Assembly (NCBI GenBank): GCA_033557835.1
Contig: JAWQRO010000007.1
Coordinates: 30,724-94,723 of the forward strand
DNA length: 64,000 nt
Reading direction: 5' to 3'
Origin: Helochares maculicollis
Taxonomy: Eukaryota > Arthropoda > Insecta > Coleoptera > Hydrophilidae
The position numbers and the translations under genes were made by a program. The notes beneath the pieces are model-generated. The model did not search any database. It saw only the letters and a program-made list of their open reading frames with translations, and was not told the origin of the DNA. Position 1 is the stretch's first letter. Each line of letters begins with the position of its first letter. Shown piece by piece: positions 49,326 through 61,830 of this stretch.

Positions 49326-52300
49326 AAATTTAAAATAAATCATTGTTTGCCTATAAAAATCACTACGCACTAGCAACTAATTGTTAGCAACACTTTGTGG
49401 AAATTCCGCGCTAGGTATTAAAATTGAGCCAAGTATGTGCAAACTCGATGATTTTTTAAAAAAGAATGATCAATTTGCCACGGCAATTAAAGTAATTTAA
49501 TCCATTCTCAGAAGGTTAAAAATGGTAAAAACTGCGGCGAATTAGGTTTGATTCACGCAACAATAACGATTTCCTGGTACCGACAAAAAAGAACCACGCG
49601 AAACTTATCAAATCAATCATATAATAAATGAATTGAGAAATCGGCACTTTGTAAAAACAACAAAAACGCCTTGTAATAAATGATCTGTTAGATATCTATG
49701 CATATTAATACAACATTATAGCCAACTTGATCTGGGTATATTATAGCTATAAGGTAACTTGATTAATTTATAATTTACGCCCGCATCCATCATCTCTAGA
49801 AAGCAGGCTGGGGATGCGAGGACAGAGCGGTTAACGTCCACACACAAACTAAAATCAAGCTGGAAAGCCTTTTCAAAAAGCGTCTTCGAAACGGCAAGAT
49901 GAAGGATACACATGTTAATCATATGTCACGTTTTATTAAAAAGGGCGCACCTTGGGCAGCCTATATCTCATGTAATTACTGATCAGACTTATTTATACAT
50001 GCCGTGCATTATACCGGCCAGTCTCCACGTCCCCTCTTCCTGCCCCCAACTAATTATCTAGTGCGTTATGGAAGTTGGCCTGTGGCATTATTTATTGTAA
50101 TGCTTTTTGTCATAATACATACTAATAACTTGTTAAAAGCGGTCGATGTTGACGACCTTTGAATGTATTTGGGATGGGATTATTTTTACACCTGGTTTTA
50201 GATTGAGATTGAATGAATCAGTTTTGACTATATTAAAGTGTGGGAAGCTTTTGTTTTACTGTAAGTGGCACTTGGGTGTGATGCGTTGTTCAATTTTAAT
50301 TGCTATTAAAACGGTTTAAAATATAACCGGTATCGGACTTGTTTTTTAATGAGGTAAAATTAATAAAATGGGCTTTTCGTTAGCAAAAACAATAAAAATC
50401 TGAAGCGAGCGTAAGAAGAGTTTTTGTTCGGTATCTTCTTAGGGGGTTAATGGTACAGTTGCGGCGCAAGCTCTTAAAACAACTTAAAAGTCTCTAAAAT
50501 CAACGCTGAGGCATCAAAGAGAGTTGATACAGAAATTGTTTATAATAAGATGAATAAAGAACATACGGTGTATATGGTAAATATAAAGGAATACGTATGC
50601 TGATTAGCTCCAATTAATAATTTTAATAGTCTATAAAGCTCCTAAAAACATTAAAATCGTCTTAAAATTACTCGCCGCATTTTATGAGAGAGGATGTTAA
50701 AGCATCGCTATTAGATATTTTACACAAAAGATATTTAAAGTCCTTCGTTTATTATACGCAAATTTGTGTTCAACAATAAATTTGCATCAATTTTACCAAA
50801 GATAATGCATATTATCCTCGATACTGTACAGGTTAAATTAGAATGTGAATAAAAAGAGGAAATAATAAAAGCTATTTCGTATTTGTAGCCAAGAGCGAAG
50901 ATAAGCTCGTAAATTAATATATTTAAGTTGAACCATAAATCTCAGGAACATTAAGTCACATTTTCATAATTGCATTTGAGTCCTGTTCGCTGGATGGTCA
51001 GTGAGACTGAGATTGCTTTATGAACGGAGATCCCCACAGGTTTGTTTTACAGATGTTATTACGTAGAAGAGCATTATTTAATTATGACCATTAAGTGAGC
51101 ACTGCGAAATTCAAAGCAAGTTTTATTTAATTAGACAATATTTAAAATAGTTTAGTGCACGCCAATAGAACTATAAAACAAAGCAACGCCCACAATACCA
51201 CATTAAAAGTTATTGCGGAAATATGAAAAAATATACAACGGCAATTACATATTGCTTCAGGCACACCTCTCGCTAATCGTATCACTTTTTGCACATGGCA
51301 GCAGTAGGCAAACAAGCCATAAAAAAGGAAATCAGCGGCACGCATTCAAAACAACAGTTCTTAAAATACACCCCTCAAAAGTCACCGCAAACTTTATTTT
51401 CTTTTATATAAACCGCGATTAAATTTCTTGTCTTTGTTTAGAAAAAAAATGGGCATCTATTTCTGTAGGAAAATTTCAGAGGAAAAATCGCAGACGAAAT
51501 ATTTTAATGTCTGGAATTTTATGCCAAGTAACGCCTATCTCTTTAATCTGAACGCAGCTTATCCGAAAATATCCGCAATAAACTGGTACGAATTATAAAT
51601 CAAAATTTTAATACTCATTAAATCTCGAATCTACTCGGGAACCGTCCGTGTTCATTGGCCAAATTAAAACCGGGGTTTATTTTAAATCTCCTCCGCTACT
51701 AACAACTGCTTTACAATCTATTTTATAAACAACATTTATTTCTACACATTAAATCTGTATAACGGCGTCGATTTACACAAAGAAGTCGGCACATCCCGCA
51801 CCACGCTGCAGCTGTGAATTCAATCAATCCGAAAATGCAATTAATTTTGTGCGTATACTTAATTAACTGTGAGGGTCTTTTAAACTGGGAATATCTTATT
51901 TTTCGTAAACACTTTTGGTTTAATACGCCATTAAAACCGCATCCGGATTTACGATCGGCAGAAGTGTGAAATAAATTCTGATAAATGAGGAATAAATTAC
52001 TAAAATTCCTGGAAACGAGCTTTTCGAAATGATCTTTCGCTTGTAGGCGCTTTTCTGATAGCCTGAGATCCGAATTAGAAACGACCTTCACTCCTCTGTT
52101 TAATAGGTGAAAAGTGCCTTGTATCAAATTTAGTAATGTGCAAACATTGGGTTGTCTATTTTTTTCCCTGGCGTAACTACTGAGTAAACAGGAACACCGA
52201 TATTAGTTATTTTCATCCATTTGCTTAATAAATAAATCAAATCAAAAATACGTCAAAATAAGCGCTTTTTCATTGCAAAGAAGATCAAAAAAATTTGGTT

Positions 52301-52680
52301 TGAGCAAGTTTTAAACAATAATATTATGCGTTTCGAACCCTGCGACAAAGAGGTCCCAGTCAAGTATTCTGTGCGATAGAAGAGGCCGCAGTATTGAAGC
52401 TGCGCGCGAAGCTCCCGTTGGCAGAAAGAGATCGCGCATACTATTTGTCCATACAATAGAGAAGGATATTGATATACCAAGAAATCAATTTGAACTAATT
52501 GATAACGAAAAATATTGAAATTGAAAACATGTGCTCCTACGAATCGATATTTTTCGGTATTTATTATCAACATATTGTAATAAAATGCGCTAAAAAGTGT
52601 TTTTGTGTGACTCGGACGATTCTTTAATTGATTTTAACGGCGAAACTGTCAAAAAATGTTCTTTGAAGTTAGTTTTTCCA
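49326..52680. other. intron sequence with the longest open frames of the window
   Basis: A minus-strand frame of 134 codons (52127-51723) is the longest in the window. The peptide is Cys/Arg/Leu-rich, ends in a Cys cluster (ALL near CRLLCVNRRR and CRNKCCL), and is unrecognised. A second minus-strand frame (52573-52253, 106 codons) follows upstream of it. Neither has supporting splice structure or similarity; they could be the remains of one element. The rest is AT-rich and featureless. Confidence 0.3.
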
Positions 52681-52831
52681 GTTCCCGCAATTGCCGGTGC
52701 CTCTGATAAGCACTGTCAGCGTTTGTTAATTGTTTTAATTGATTACGAACCGCATCAATGATGGCGTTGGGTATGCAGATGACCCGTTTCATGTGAGGGT
52801 GGCATTAGCATTTATTATGTGTTGCAACGCT
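52681..52831 (+). repeat. 150-bp duplicated element, copy 1
   Basis: About 87% identical by eye to 55121-55272 in direct orientation (19 differences and one 1-bp gap counted). Shared cores include ttgccggtgc, ctgtcagcgtttgtt, ccgcatcaatg, tggcgttgggtatgcag and ggcattagcattt. No open frame is conserved. It could be a SINE-like repeat or a duplicated regulatory element. Confidence 0.9.
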
Positions 52832-53138
52832 TTTTCGTAAAAAGTATTTTAAGTTTAATAAAGATGAGTTAACTAAAGACTCATTAAATTTTGCTGTTAG
52901 CGAGCCGCATGACTATTTTGGGAAATAAATAGGATGTATTTAAAGTTTTTGGTATAAAGAATACAATAAGTACATATTTTCCAATACAATTCTGTGCCCT
53001 CTTCAAATGCACGGGTTACTTGACTCAGACCTTTTTTTCAACCCTATATCTTTGTGATCGCAATAAAACAGCTCATACCGATGTAAGATATATTTATTAA
53101 ATACCCATTTACCTAAGCTCAAAGATATATCACACAGT

Positions 53139-53480
53139 CGTCCGTCCGGTGGAGCTCTATGGAGCCGACTGCTGTCCGACAATTCGACTGATTGAGCGAC
53201 GCATGCATGCTATAGAGATGCGTATAGTCCGATGGATAATGAGTGTTTCACTCCTCGATCACATGACTAACGGCATATAACTAACGTAAAGTACGGCGTC
53301 GGTCCTATAAATTAGACAATTCGCGAGGGGAGGTAGTGCTAGTTTAAACATGATATTAGAGCAGCACCGGGAACAGTAGTCAGCGTCGCTCAAAATCTTA
53401 ACGTTGATGGCCGACGGTTAATAGATCCAAACAACGGTGGCAAGACACTAATGACTGCGGATTTAAAATTCGGTAACCTT
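53139..53480 (+). mobile_element. RTE-type LINE fragment (3' end of reverse-transcriptase ORF)
   Basis: From 53137 the plus strand reads VVRPVELYGADCCPTIRLIE then RRMHAIEMRIVRWIMSVSLL and DHMTN, the well-known C-terminal motif of RTE/BovB-like retrotransposon ORFs (ALYGxECW, then MHAMEMRMLRW, then LDRIRN). Stops follow, and a PKQRWQDTL-like motif appears near 53435, again as in the family's ORF end. It is a 5'-truncated, dead copy, markedly GC-richer than its surroundings. Confidence 0.72.
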
Positions 53481-53529
53481 TGATATAAAATACTTTTCAT
53501 CCATTAAATTCCTTTGTTATGAACATTTC

Positions 53530-54012
53530 TTGATATTTTCAATTTATTCAACGGTTATGCTGGCCGAATTGTATGTTTGGTCAATGAATTTTATAACTTC
53601 ACAAATTTTATTCTACTATTCTAGAAATTTCATTTTTGTTCAGGTCTATTTATGCATTTATTCACTAATTGCTTTCGCTAATTTACCGTTTGTTCTTACT
53701 ATGAACATTTATGAACTTACACAATATACAAGTTGGAAGGAACTGCGGCGACATGAGAAGAGAATTGTTTACAAATGTAGTCTTACCATTTTACACCTTA
53801 ATCCAAGCAGGAATCGTATTTAATTCGGGCAAGTTTTATGGCGTTGTAAGCGATGATAAGTTCAAACGATTGAATTGCTGTGAAACGTGTTTAAACGGTT
53901 ATATCTCAGCTTCTAAATACTCTGGTGACATGTTTATTCAATTGGCAACATTGAAAATTGAAAGAGAGACCGGACCAACCACGCACTCTAGAAGTATTTA
54001 CGAGACTATGTA
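53530..54012 (+). pseudogene. candidate odorant-receptor C-terminal fragment, frameshifted
   Basis: One frame (from 53530) gives a hydrophobic stretch likely to hold two membrane segments, then MNIYELTQYTSWKELRRHEK and a Leu-rich segment, ending at a stop near 53821. The next frame continues with FNSGKFYGVVSDDKFKR and an aromatic/Ser tail to 54012. The order (membrane helix, small-x-x-Tyr-Glu...Trp-x-x-Leu, Leu-rich helix, then G-K/x-F...F) is that of the last third of insect odorant receptors. A +1 frameshift near 53815 breaks it. Resemblance is by pattern only, and a chance match is possible. It stands alone, just after the LINE scrap. Confidence 0.35.
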
Positions 54013-55120
54013 ATTAGATTGGGCGAAAACGCTTTTCGTGAATTCTTTATGGCCTCTTTAATATAAATTATCTTGTGTTGACGTACGAGTGGATTAACAC
54101 TCTTTTTATTCTGCCCATAAACCAAAATTGTGAGATAATTTACATAAATGTTACATTTCTTAATACGTTTGTTATTATATAGTAATTGGAAAATGAATTA
54201 CTGCTTATTTTAAGGCAATATCTTTTCACGTTTGTTCGTCTTGTGTTTGGAGGTTCCCCTTGCTTGAAATTCTAATTAGTAAATCATCACGAAGTTACAT
54301 ATTAAGTTTGTGCGCTGTTGAAATACTAAAACTGTTCACGTAGTTTACACACAGTAGTAGGATATTAAACACTGATCTTTTTACATTCCTTCCACTGACC
54401 ATCTTTTACTAATGTATAGTTGTATACTCTGTAGTACTTTTCATTTTTACTGAAGAATTAATTTTCCACCTACATTACTCTTTATTGCTGCTTATTATAT
54501 TAACGAATTAGTTTTAGCTACGAAGATACTCTAATAATAATATATTATCACAAAATATAGTTTATAAATAAGAACTGGATATTTTGTTCCCAGCCAATCA
54601 ACTTTCGTTACGTCCAGAATGGTTCAAACTCATCTAATGCCAATCAAAGGTATTTTTGCATCCACAACCATACAAATTTATGGAAGTAAGCGGCTTTGCG
54701 ACTTACCTTGCGATAATAATAACCACATAATTGAAACGAATTGTTTAATTTAATTTTAATTGATTTCGATTTAATTATAGAAGGAACAAGTTGCAAATAT
54801 CCAACAATTACATTTTATAGCCGAGAATTATAGTAGTTAAACTATTGTGACTCGCTAGAGAGTTTACAAACTCTACATATACCCTGAGATTAAGAACAAT
54901 AAAACTTATTTACATTTCAAATATTTACACACAATACCCGTAATACTAAGAACCTTTAATTTTTGCAACCTCCGAACTGTTAATTATACAAACTCTCCAC
55001 TCTCAGAGCATTTCCTCTCGCCGTCAAGACAGTTCCGAGAAAGCAATGCTTGTCAACAATTAATATTTAAACACAATTAATAATTGGAAATTTATATTTC
55101 CCGCGACGTGAGGTGTGGTA
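54013..55120. other. intron between receptor-like fragment and the second 150-bp element
   Basis: AT-rich, no gene recognised; no further receptor-like motif was found after 54012. Confidence 0.45.
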
Positions 55121-55272
55121 GTTCCAGCGATTGCCGGTGCCATTGACAAGCGCTGTCAGCGTTTGTTTATTGTTTTTAATTGATTCCGAACCGCATCAAT
55201 GGTGGCGTTGGGTATGCAGGTGGCCTGGTTCAGGTGAGAATGGCATTAGCATTTGTTATGTGATACAACGCT
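55121..55272 (+). repeat. 150-bp duplicated element, copy 2
   Basis: Partner of 52681-52831, 2.44 kb downstream. Contains gcgctgtcagcg, tgtttattg (forkhead-like) and taattga (homeodomain-like) strings; the gctgtcagcg and taattga cores are shared with copy 1, though copy 1 has cactgtcagc in place of cgctgtcagc. Flanks are unrelated, so the duplication ends sharply. Confidence 0.9.
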
Positions 55273-58200
55273 TGGGTTTATGATTATGTACGTTTAAAAA
55301 CTTCTAGAATAATTAATTCTATATTTAATAGGGTTTGTTGTTGAAGAACTCCTTTTATGTTCTCATGGGGGTTTATTACTTTGGTTCTTTATTTATAACC
55401 GATTTTACAATCGAACTTCTTAACGTGAGTTTTATTACAGTTATTACAAATTTAAAATATTTTTTGAGAACGCGTCTGCTTCATAAAAATGATTAATGAT
55501 TTAGGTCCAAATTTTAATTGCTAATGTAGATTTGGATGGGTTTTGATTCTTATTTTCTCAATTATCGGCAATGTCTTTTTTGCATTGCAATCAGTGTTTC
55601 AGATGCGAGCATATTTAAGATTGCTGCAATATGCAAACTTCTATCCTAAATTTGGTTCTTTTTACACTTATAATTGACTATTTAAAAGTGAATTAATCAC
55701 AAATAAAGTCTTCGGTTAATAGATCTGCATGAGGACATACAAATCAACTAAATCATTAATTTTCCATTTCCGAAGTTTTGGTTAGATTACCCTCATAATT
55801 TTGAAATTTCTTCTCAGGAATGCTGAGATCAGTCATCATTAGTTGCTTTGAATTCGATATTCAACTAGAAACTTGGTACGAGAACAAAAGCATTCTTATT
55901 AATAAATACTTAGTGTATGATTGATGTCCGTACCAGTTAGATATAGTTCCATAATGACGTTAAATCTTTTAATAGCTGATCTTATGACAGAGTGGTTTTG
56001 TTTTTCTGGCCCAGGTCCGTAAGAATGTGTTGATGATTTATTTAATTTTAGCATTTGTCAGTAGATTATGATTCGTAATTCTATTTCGAACACGGTAATT
56101 ATACTTGATGCGTTCCAGGACAAATGTTTTCCATCTCAGATTTGTCAGCTTAATTTAGCTTTATATAACACGGAAAAATTTGTACGGATGGTCTTTAACT
56201 GAATATTTCACACGTTATGACGAGATTTTGGTCCGTCATGTGAATGACACTGCACGACTGCCGTGACGCAAATATGCTTTGATTTAAATCGTAAGCTACG
56301 CTTTCAATTTATATCGAATTTACTGGCTGAACAATTTTGTTATAGCCTAATAATGACTACTGCATAGATCCAAAGCACCCAAACAAAATACTTTAAGACG
56401 AAATTGATTCCTCGATTTTTATAATAATATTAATTTGTGGATGACAAAATATTTCCATAGTAAAGCAATTTCAGTTATGAATGAAGAATCGTAAAAAAGC
56501 AGGTGGTTGCGAAATTCACCAATCGACCTAATCTTTCAGCAAAAAATTTGCAGCAATACATCTTTTAACATCAATAACATAGGACGTAACGAGAGAAAAA
56601 TATGACAGCGGGTAATTGTCCTGTGGACGTTTTAAAAATAGCACTGCAAAAAAACTTGCATGTACATTATTTTTAAACCTGTCAAAACAAATCACGAGGA
56701 AGTAAACAAAACATAAACAAAGCTCATAACCTATTGAACCAAGGCCTATTTCGACCGAATCTTTTCGGTTTGTCAAACGGGTGAAGTGGAATGAGTGATT
56801 ACAGTCACATGACTATATAGATCGGCCTGGTGACAAATAAAAATATCTAAAGCCAACTGTATCATTTATAAATAGTTTATAACTGGTCTGATTTCACATC
56901 TCGCGGGCAACCCCGAGTAACACGTGTTGCCCGCACTTTTTCTTTCTTCTTTGTGTCATGCTTAATTTTGATATTTTTAAATTTAATTACTTTTATATAC
57001 GAAAATAAACTTCGCATCGGCACAAAAGATCCTGTATTAGAACTAACACATGGTTTTTTTAAAAACATTTTTATTTGGCAGGAAACTACCTATTTGCTTA
57101 TCTAGATCAGGAGGCTGCATCGTATTTTTTATTTTGTTAAATCTTAAATTGTTCGTCATATTTGTTTCTTCTTGTTTGATTTGCCAGTTGTGTTGCATCA
57201 TTTGTTTCGATAAGCGGTGGTTTAATTCGTACAACCTATACTTTTTTATTTATTTATAATTTGATTTGGTTCTCATAGTTATAGATTTTACGTTTATATT
57301 TGCGTGTCAATTTTTGTCCCAATATGTTTTCTAAATAAATTTGTATTTCTCACTTGGTTTCAACGTTTTTTTTTTCAACAATTATCTAAGATTATATTGT
57401 AAACGTGACAACATGCAAGTGTTTCTTGTGCGGTAATAGTGATGTTACTGAGGTCTTTAAGAGGAAGATGTAATTCACTTACTAGCAGCGAAGTCAACTT
57501 TAACCTCCTATTATGTATTTTACTCGCTTTTAAAATGTTATGGAAGCCAAAGTAGTTCCTGTGAAGTATATACACAGTTAGAAGTTCAGAATATTGTTTT
57601 CTGAAGATTACGCTTAAATTCAGTTTCTACAGAATTTTACAATAAAATTCGGGCTTTAATTCTGATGTTTTATAGGAAACAGAATTACAATTACAAATAG
57701 TTAAGAATCAGGCATTAAATGAATCACTATTTGTCTTTTAGTATTTTTCTTTATCTATTATAGTAAAACGCGTTCGTTATTGTCGTAAAAAGCTTTTTGA
57801 CAATTTTTAAAAATCTGGAGAGTCTTCACCTAACATCATTCTTACAACAAGTACTTAAAATGGCTTTCTTACCTTCTAATGTCAGAAACCTTTCTTCCTT
57901 AGCTGTCTACATGCATAACTTGACAGCAACGCATAGTATTGCTGTATAAATATACTGATAATGAAACGTTCAGGATTGTAAAAAAAATAGTAGAAATACT
58001 TCCAAACCAAAGGAAAATGAGAAGAGCAGAAATGAAAACGGAATTAAAATCTTTCATTTTATTTACGCTTCAAACATTGCTAAAGAAATTAACAGATGTT
58101 TACAATTCTTCCAAATGATTCCTTTTTGTATTTTTTCCACCATTTAAGAGGTCTGCAAGCTTTAATCCAAAACCTGCAAAAAATGTACTTTAAATAAAAA

Positions 58201-58619
58201 CTTGATAAATAATGGCTAGAAATCGTATAAATCGTTAAAAAATATAAAATCCCGGGGATTAGTTTTAAATGCGTGGGCAGAAGTGTGAATATGTCGTTTT
58301 TAAAAAATTAAAGAGTAAGCGTATGAGATAACAGATGGGCAGGATTGTTTTTGGTCATGTTGTTGCATTTTAGTTGTATAACGACTGCACTTATTTGTAG
58401 TCATTTTAAATGCTAGCTTTCTTTGCTTATTTCTCAATCAATTTCAGATTTCATTTTTGTTCTTTCTAGCATATACAATCCAACAAAAATTCTAAATAAG
58501 CAGTACTTAAGCGGGCAAACATCGCTTCAAATTAAACCTGTCCTACATCATGATAGGTAATAAAATAGTTCCTGAAAACCTTTGACAATATAAAAATGCT
58601 GAAAATTCTGCCAATGAAG
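55273..58619. other. intron sequence without recognised genes
   Basis: Short open frames on both strands (63-82 codons) without recognisable content. More C-terminal parts of the minus-strand receptor-like relic would be expected here if it were complete, but I could not identify them. Confidence 0.4.
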
Positions 58620-59285
58620 TTTTCAAAGCGCAAATCAATCAGGGTATTTCTAAAGGAAGTTCTAAAGAAGCAACATGACTGCAATTTTCAACAATTGCAG
58701 GGATGCAATGTAGTATAATTTTTTTGTGACAGTTTTCTACATTCTTTACTACAGTGAAACAACAAATTGTTTGTAGTGGTATGTTTTGCAATGTTTAGCG
58801 TTTATGGATATTTCCAGTAATCCCACATATTGCAAAAATGTAAAAAAGTGCGGCTTGCAAAGTATATGATAACAATTTTAATCCGCCATTAACGATCTGC
58901 TTGTTGTTTGGATTTTAGGGATTTCACAAAGAACATTCGTGATAAAAATTTTGCAAGATCGCAAAAATGTCACACAAAAATTTATTAGCGCCAATGATTT
59001 GTCAGAGGCAAAGTTTTTCTGCCAAATAAAATTTTGGAGTAGTTTTCGCACTTTGTTTCTTCGGAAGTAGGCTGTATTCTCCACCAGGGTAATGATTAAC
59101 AGGAGATTAATACGTAGCAACTTTGTAAGGACCATAAAAGATGGAATTGCCAAAGTAAATGTAGCAAAAATTACCAGCGCAAAAACTGCAGTTTTACTAT
59201 CGATGCATTTCTTTGATCACACGAGATCTTGGCATAAAGGAGCAGCGAATGCTACATAAAGCGCAAACTGTTCTTTCATGTGCAT
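58620..59285 (-). pseudogene. candidate odorant-receptor N-terminal fragment
   Basis: On the minus strand an ATG at 59285 opens MHMKEQFALYVAFAAPLCQD, then an in-frame TGA (59219-59217). The same frame continues to 58878 with TAVFALVIFATFTLAIPSFM (helix 1-like), LLRINLLLIITLVENTAYF (helix 2-like) and RRNKVRKLLQNF, the charged loop typical after helix 2 of insect odorant receptors. Beyond the stop, another frame reads LQAALFYIFAICGITGNIHK, like receptor helix 3. Topology and residue pattern fit the family. The stops and frame change make it a pseudogene unless introns or a later start rescue it. It is antisense to dead ringer within its second large intron. Confidence 0.38.
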
Positions 59286-61646
59286 TTTCGAGTTGACTCG
59301 GGTCGTAAAATAACACTTTCGTGTGTGAGTGGTAAGACAGCACACTGAAACTATAACTTACACACGTTGACATTTATGAATCAAACCAGTAAGGTAGAAT
59401 GTCTGGGTTGCACCTCTTAACCCAAACCGCAACACTGTCCTTTGCCATTGTTAATGTCGTAAACGCTCCTGACACCCCCACATTATAAATTGCTGCCTCC
59501 AGTTATATTGTTGCAAATCAACCAATAAATCCTTTTTCTTGTTCTATGAGCTAACGGAGAAAAATTGCTTAAGGTTACTGTTGCGCAACTCATTTTCATA
59601 TCACCTTTTACGATACTGTATCGCTAGCGAGAAATTAATTGCGAAAATGTTCGTATGCAAGCAATAGCCCATCAAATTTTGGTAACGTAGACAAATAATG
59701 TTTTGGAATGTCGCCGCATTTAGCTTGTGCTGGAAAAATTACCTAATTAATTACATTATGACCACCAACGATCTATTCATCACTTCTAAAACAATCGCCC
59801 GAGATGTTCCTCTTGCTTTTCTTAAAGGTAATGTCTGATAGCATAATAGATATGTAGCCATAATGCTGCTCAGTTTTTATCAACTTGTTCCCATAATGAT
59901 CTCATAATTCAAGGTGTCAATTTGCAATCACGATTGCATCTACTTCGGTTCGTCAGAATGCAGATGCTCCACATAAATACCAGCTTAGATCACGCCAATA
60001 TAGTACCGAAGAAACGCTATGAATATATCACAGGCAATAATTACAATAATTCATGATTATAAATGGCGCATTGAAAAGTTTTTTACCAGACTTGAATGTA
60101 TAATAGACAAGAGAATTATGATAATACAAACCAATCACTCCTGAAATCATAACATACTCCCATCCACTGGCCAATTAGTTTATATTTTTGAAATATAGTC
60201 AGTTATTGGCGTATTTATTATCCAGAGGTATGCAGATGCTTTCTCACAGAAATATTATATACGCGTCTACCTGTACTTATGTTTCACCTGCAAATCAGAT
60301 CTATTAACGCATTTTGCTGAACTGTTGTATGCAAATTTTGTGTTTCCTTGTTCTCAGTTGATGTTTAGATTTGTTTATTCTTCCATTGAGGGCTTAACGT
60401 CTTCAAATTGATTGCATATAAGTTCGCCACGAATATTAACCGGTGAATTAGATTATGCCACCGGCACACTTTCAGCCTGCCTGCAGAGTTTGTGGAGAAA
60501 GCCGCAAATTAACTAACAATCTTCCCTTGACGACTCCTTGAGATCATGATAAAATTTCAATCTCTACTGTTGCAACGGCGCAAAAAATCCCGCTGCTAAA
60601 AATATAAAGTCAAATTGATTTAGGATTTTGTAAAGAGTCTTCAAACGATCTACCAAAATATGCTGTCGTTAAAAATTTAGAAGCCTAATTTTCTCATGTT
60701 AAAAATGCTTCACCAAATATTTTGAGGCGACAAGAATGAAATATGCTAGAAATGAATCACTAATAGACTGTAAGATACAAACATTGAACGCTCTTTGTGA
60801 TTTACAGCTTTTAAATTGTGTGAATTAAAAAAAATCGAAACAGCAAAACGTCCCGAACGTCTTCTTTAAATAGGCGCAACACATGTGGATAATAGGAAAA
60901 ATCGCGCAATATATAACTAGTAGAGCGCGTCCGAGATTTACGACGCTAATTTTTATTTAAGTTACTATATGTTTTCATTACTTAATCTAACGAATTCCAA
61001 CTCGGTGCACATCAAAAAGTACCGCGGGACATATTTTTAATCGAGAATTCATAGACAGACATGTTTTGTCAAATAAGTGATTCAAATTTATAAACAAGTT
61101 GGCCACGATCCAATCTTCCAACTACTGTCATTATGTCTTCTTATGTTACAACGTTTATACTGAAAACAAAACAGAATTAGAGAAATGCTAAATTTTAGAA
61201 TTTAGATAAACTTGGAGGGATTGCAGGTTTTGAGTTTCTGGTGTCAGGGAAAAACAACAGACTGGCCTCGGAGGTTTTAATTTTAATTAATTGATTCCTT
61301 GTGCGGTTCGGATTGATAAGTATCACTTTCATGTTTACAGAACATTTATACTTGGAATGTCTATTAGTGGCCACTTTAACGAGCAGATTTTGGTGCATAA
61401 AATCGTAATAAAAATATAACAAATAATATGATCCATCGAAACAATATTGGAGAATGGCCGAAAAACTCAATTGGACAAGAGATCATCTTCAATTACTATT
61501 ACCGAAAAATGGTTATACGCAAAAGAGAGTTTAGTTTAAAGCTTGTATAAAGAGATTTAGTTAATTTAAAAAATATAAATTTATATAATATTCATGAGAC
61601 TTTGACAATTGCCTACGACGTCTTAGCTTTGATTTTTAATCCTCAG
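59286..61646. other. 3' end of the 22.6-kb intron
   Basis: No gene or transposon recognised. Ends with the acceptor aatcctcag of exon E. Confidence 0.5.
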
Positions 61647-61830
61647 GTACTCCGATAAATCGACTACCGATAATGGCGAAATCAGTGTTGGATCTCTATG
61701 AATTATACAACTTGGTTATATGCAGAGGAGGATTGGTTGAAGTAATCAACAAAAAGCTGTGGCAGGAAATCATTAAGGGTCTTCACCTACCATCATCTAT
61801 AACATCAGCAGCATTTACATTGAGGACACA
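61647..61830 (+). CDS. retn: dead ringer/retained, coding exon E (ARID core)
   Basis: Exon of 184 nt after acceptor aatcctcag, ending before gtaagt. It completes the split Gly codon and continues TPINRLPIMAKSVLDLYELY, then the helix-turn-helix part containing GGLVEVINKKLWQEI and SSITSAAFTLRTQ, where the Gln codon is split (phase 2). These are the hallmark residues of the ARID DNA-binding fold, including the central helix-turn-helix that contacts AT-rich DNA in the major groove. One apparent difference from the Drosophila sequence as I remember it is Cys in place of Ala in the VICRGG stretch. The domain looks intact and functional. Confidence 0.97.

Noticed and set aside
55225..55245. ttcag|gtgaga inside the second 150-bp element as a ratchet point
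   Set aside because: No pyrimidine tract upstream, and the first copy has atgtgaggg at the same place, so the signal is not shared.
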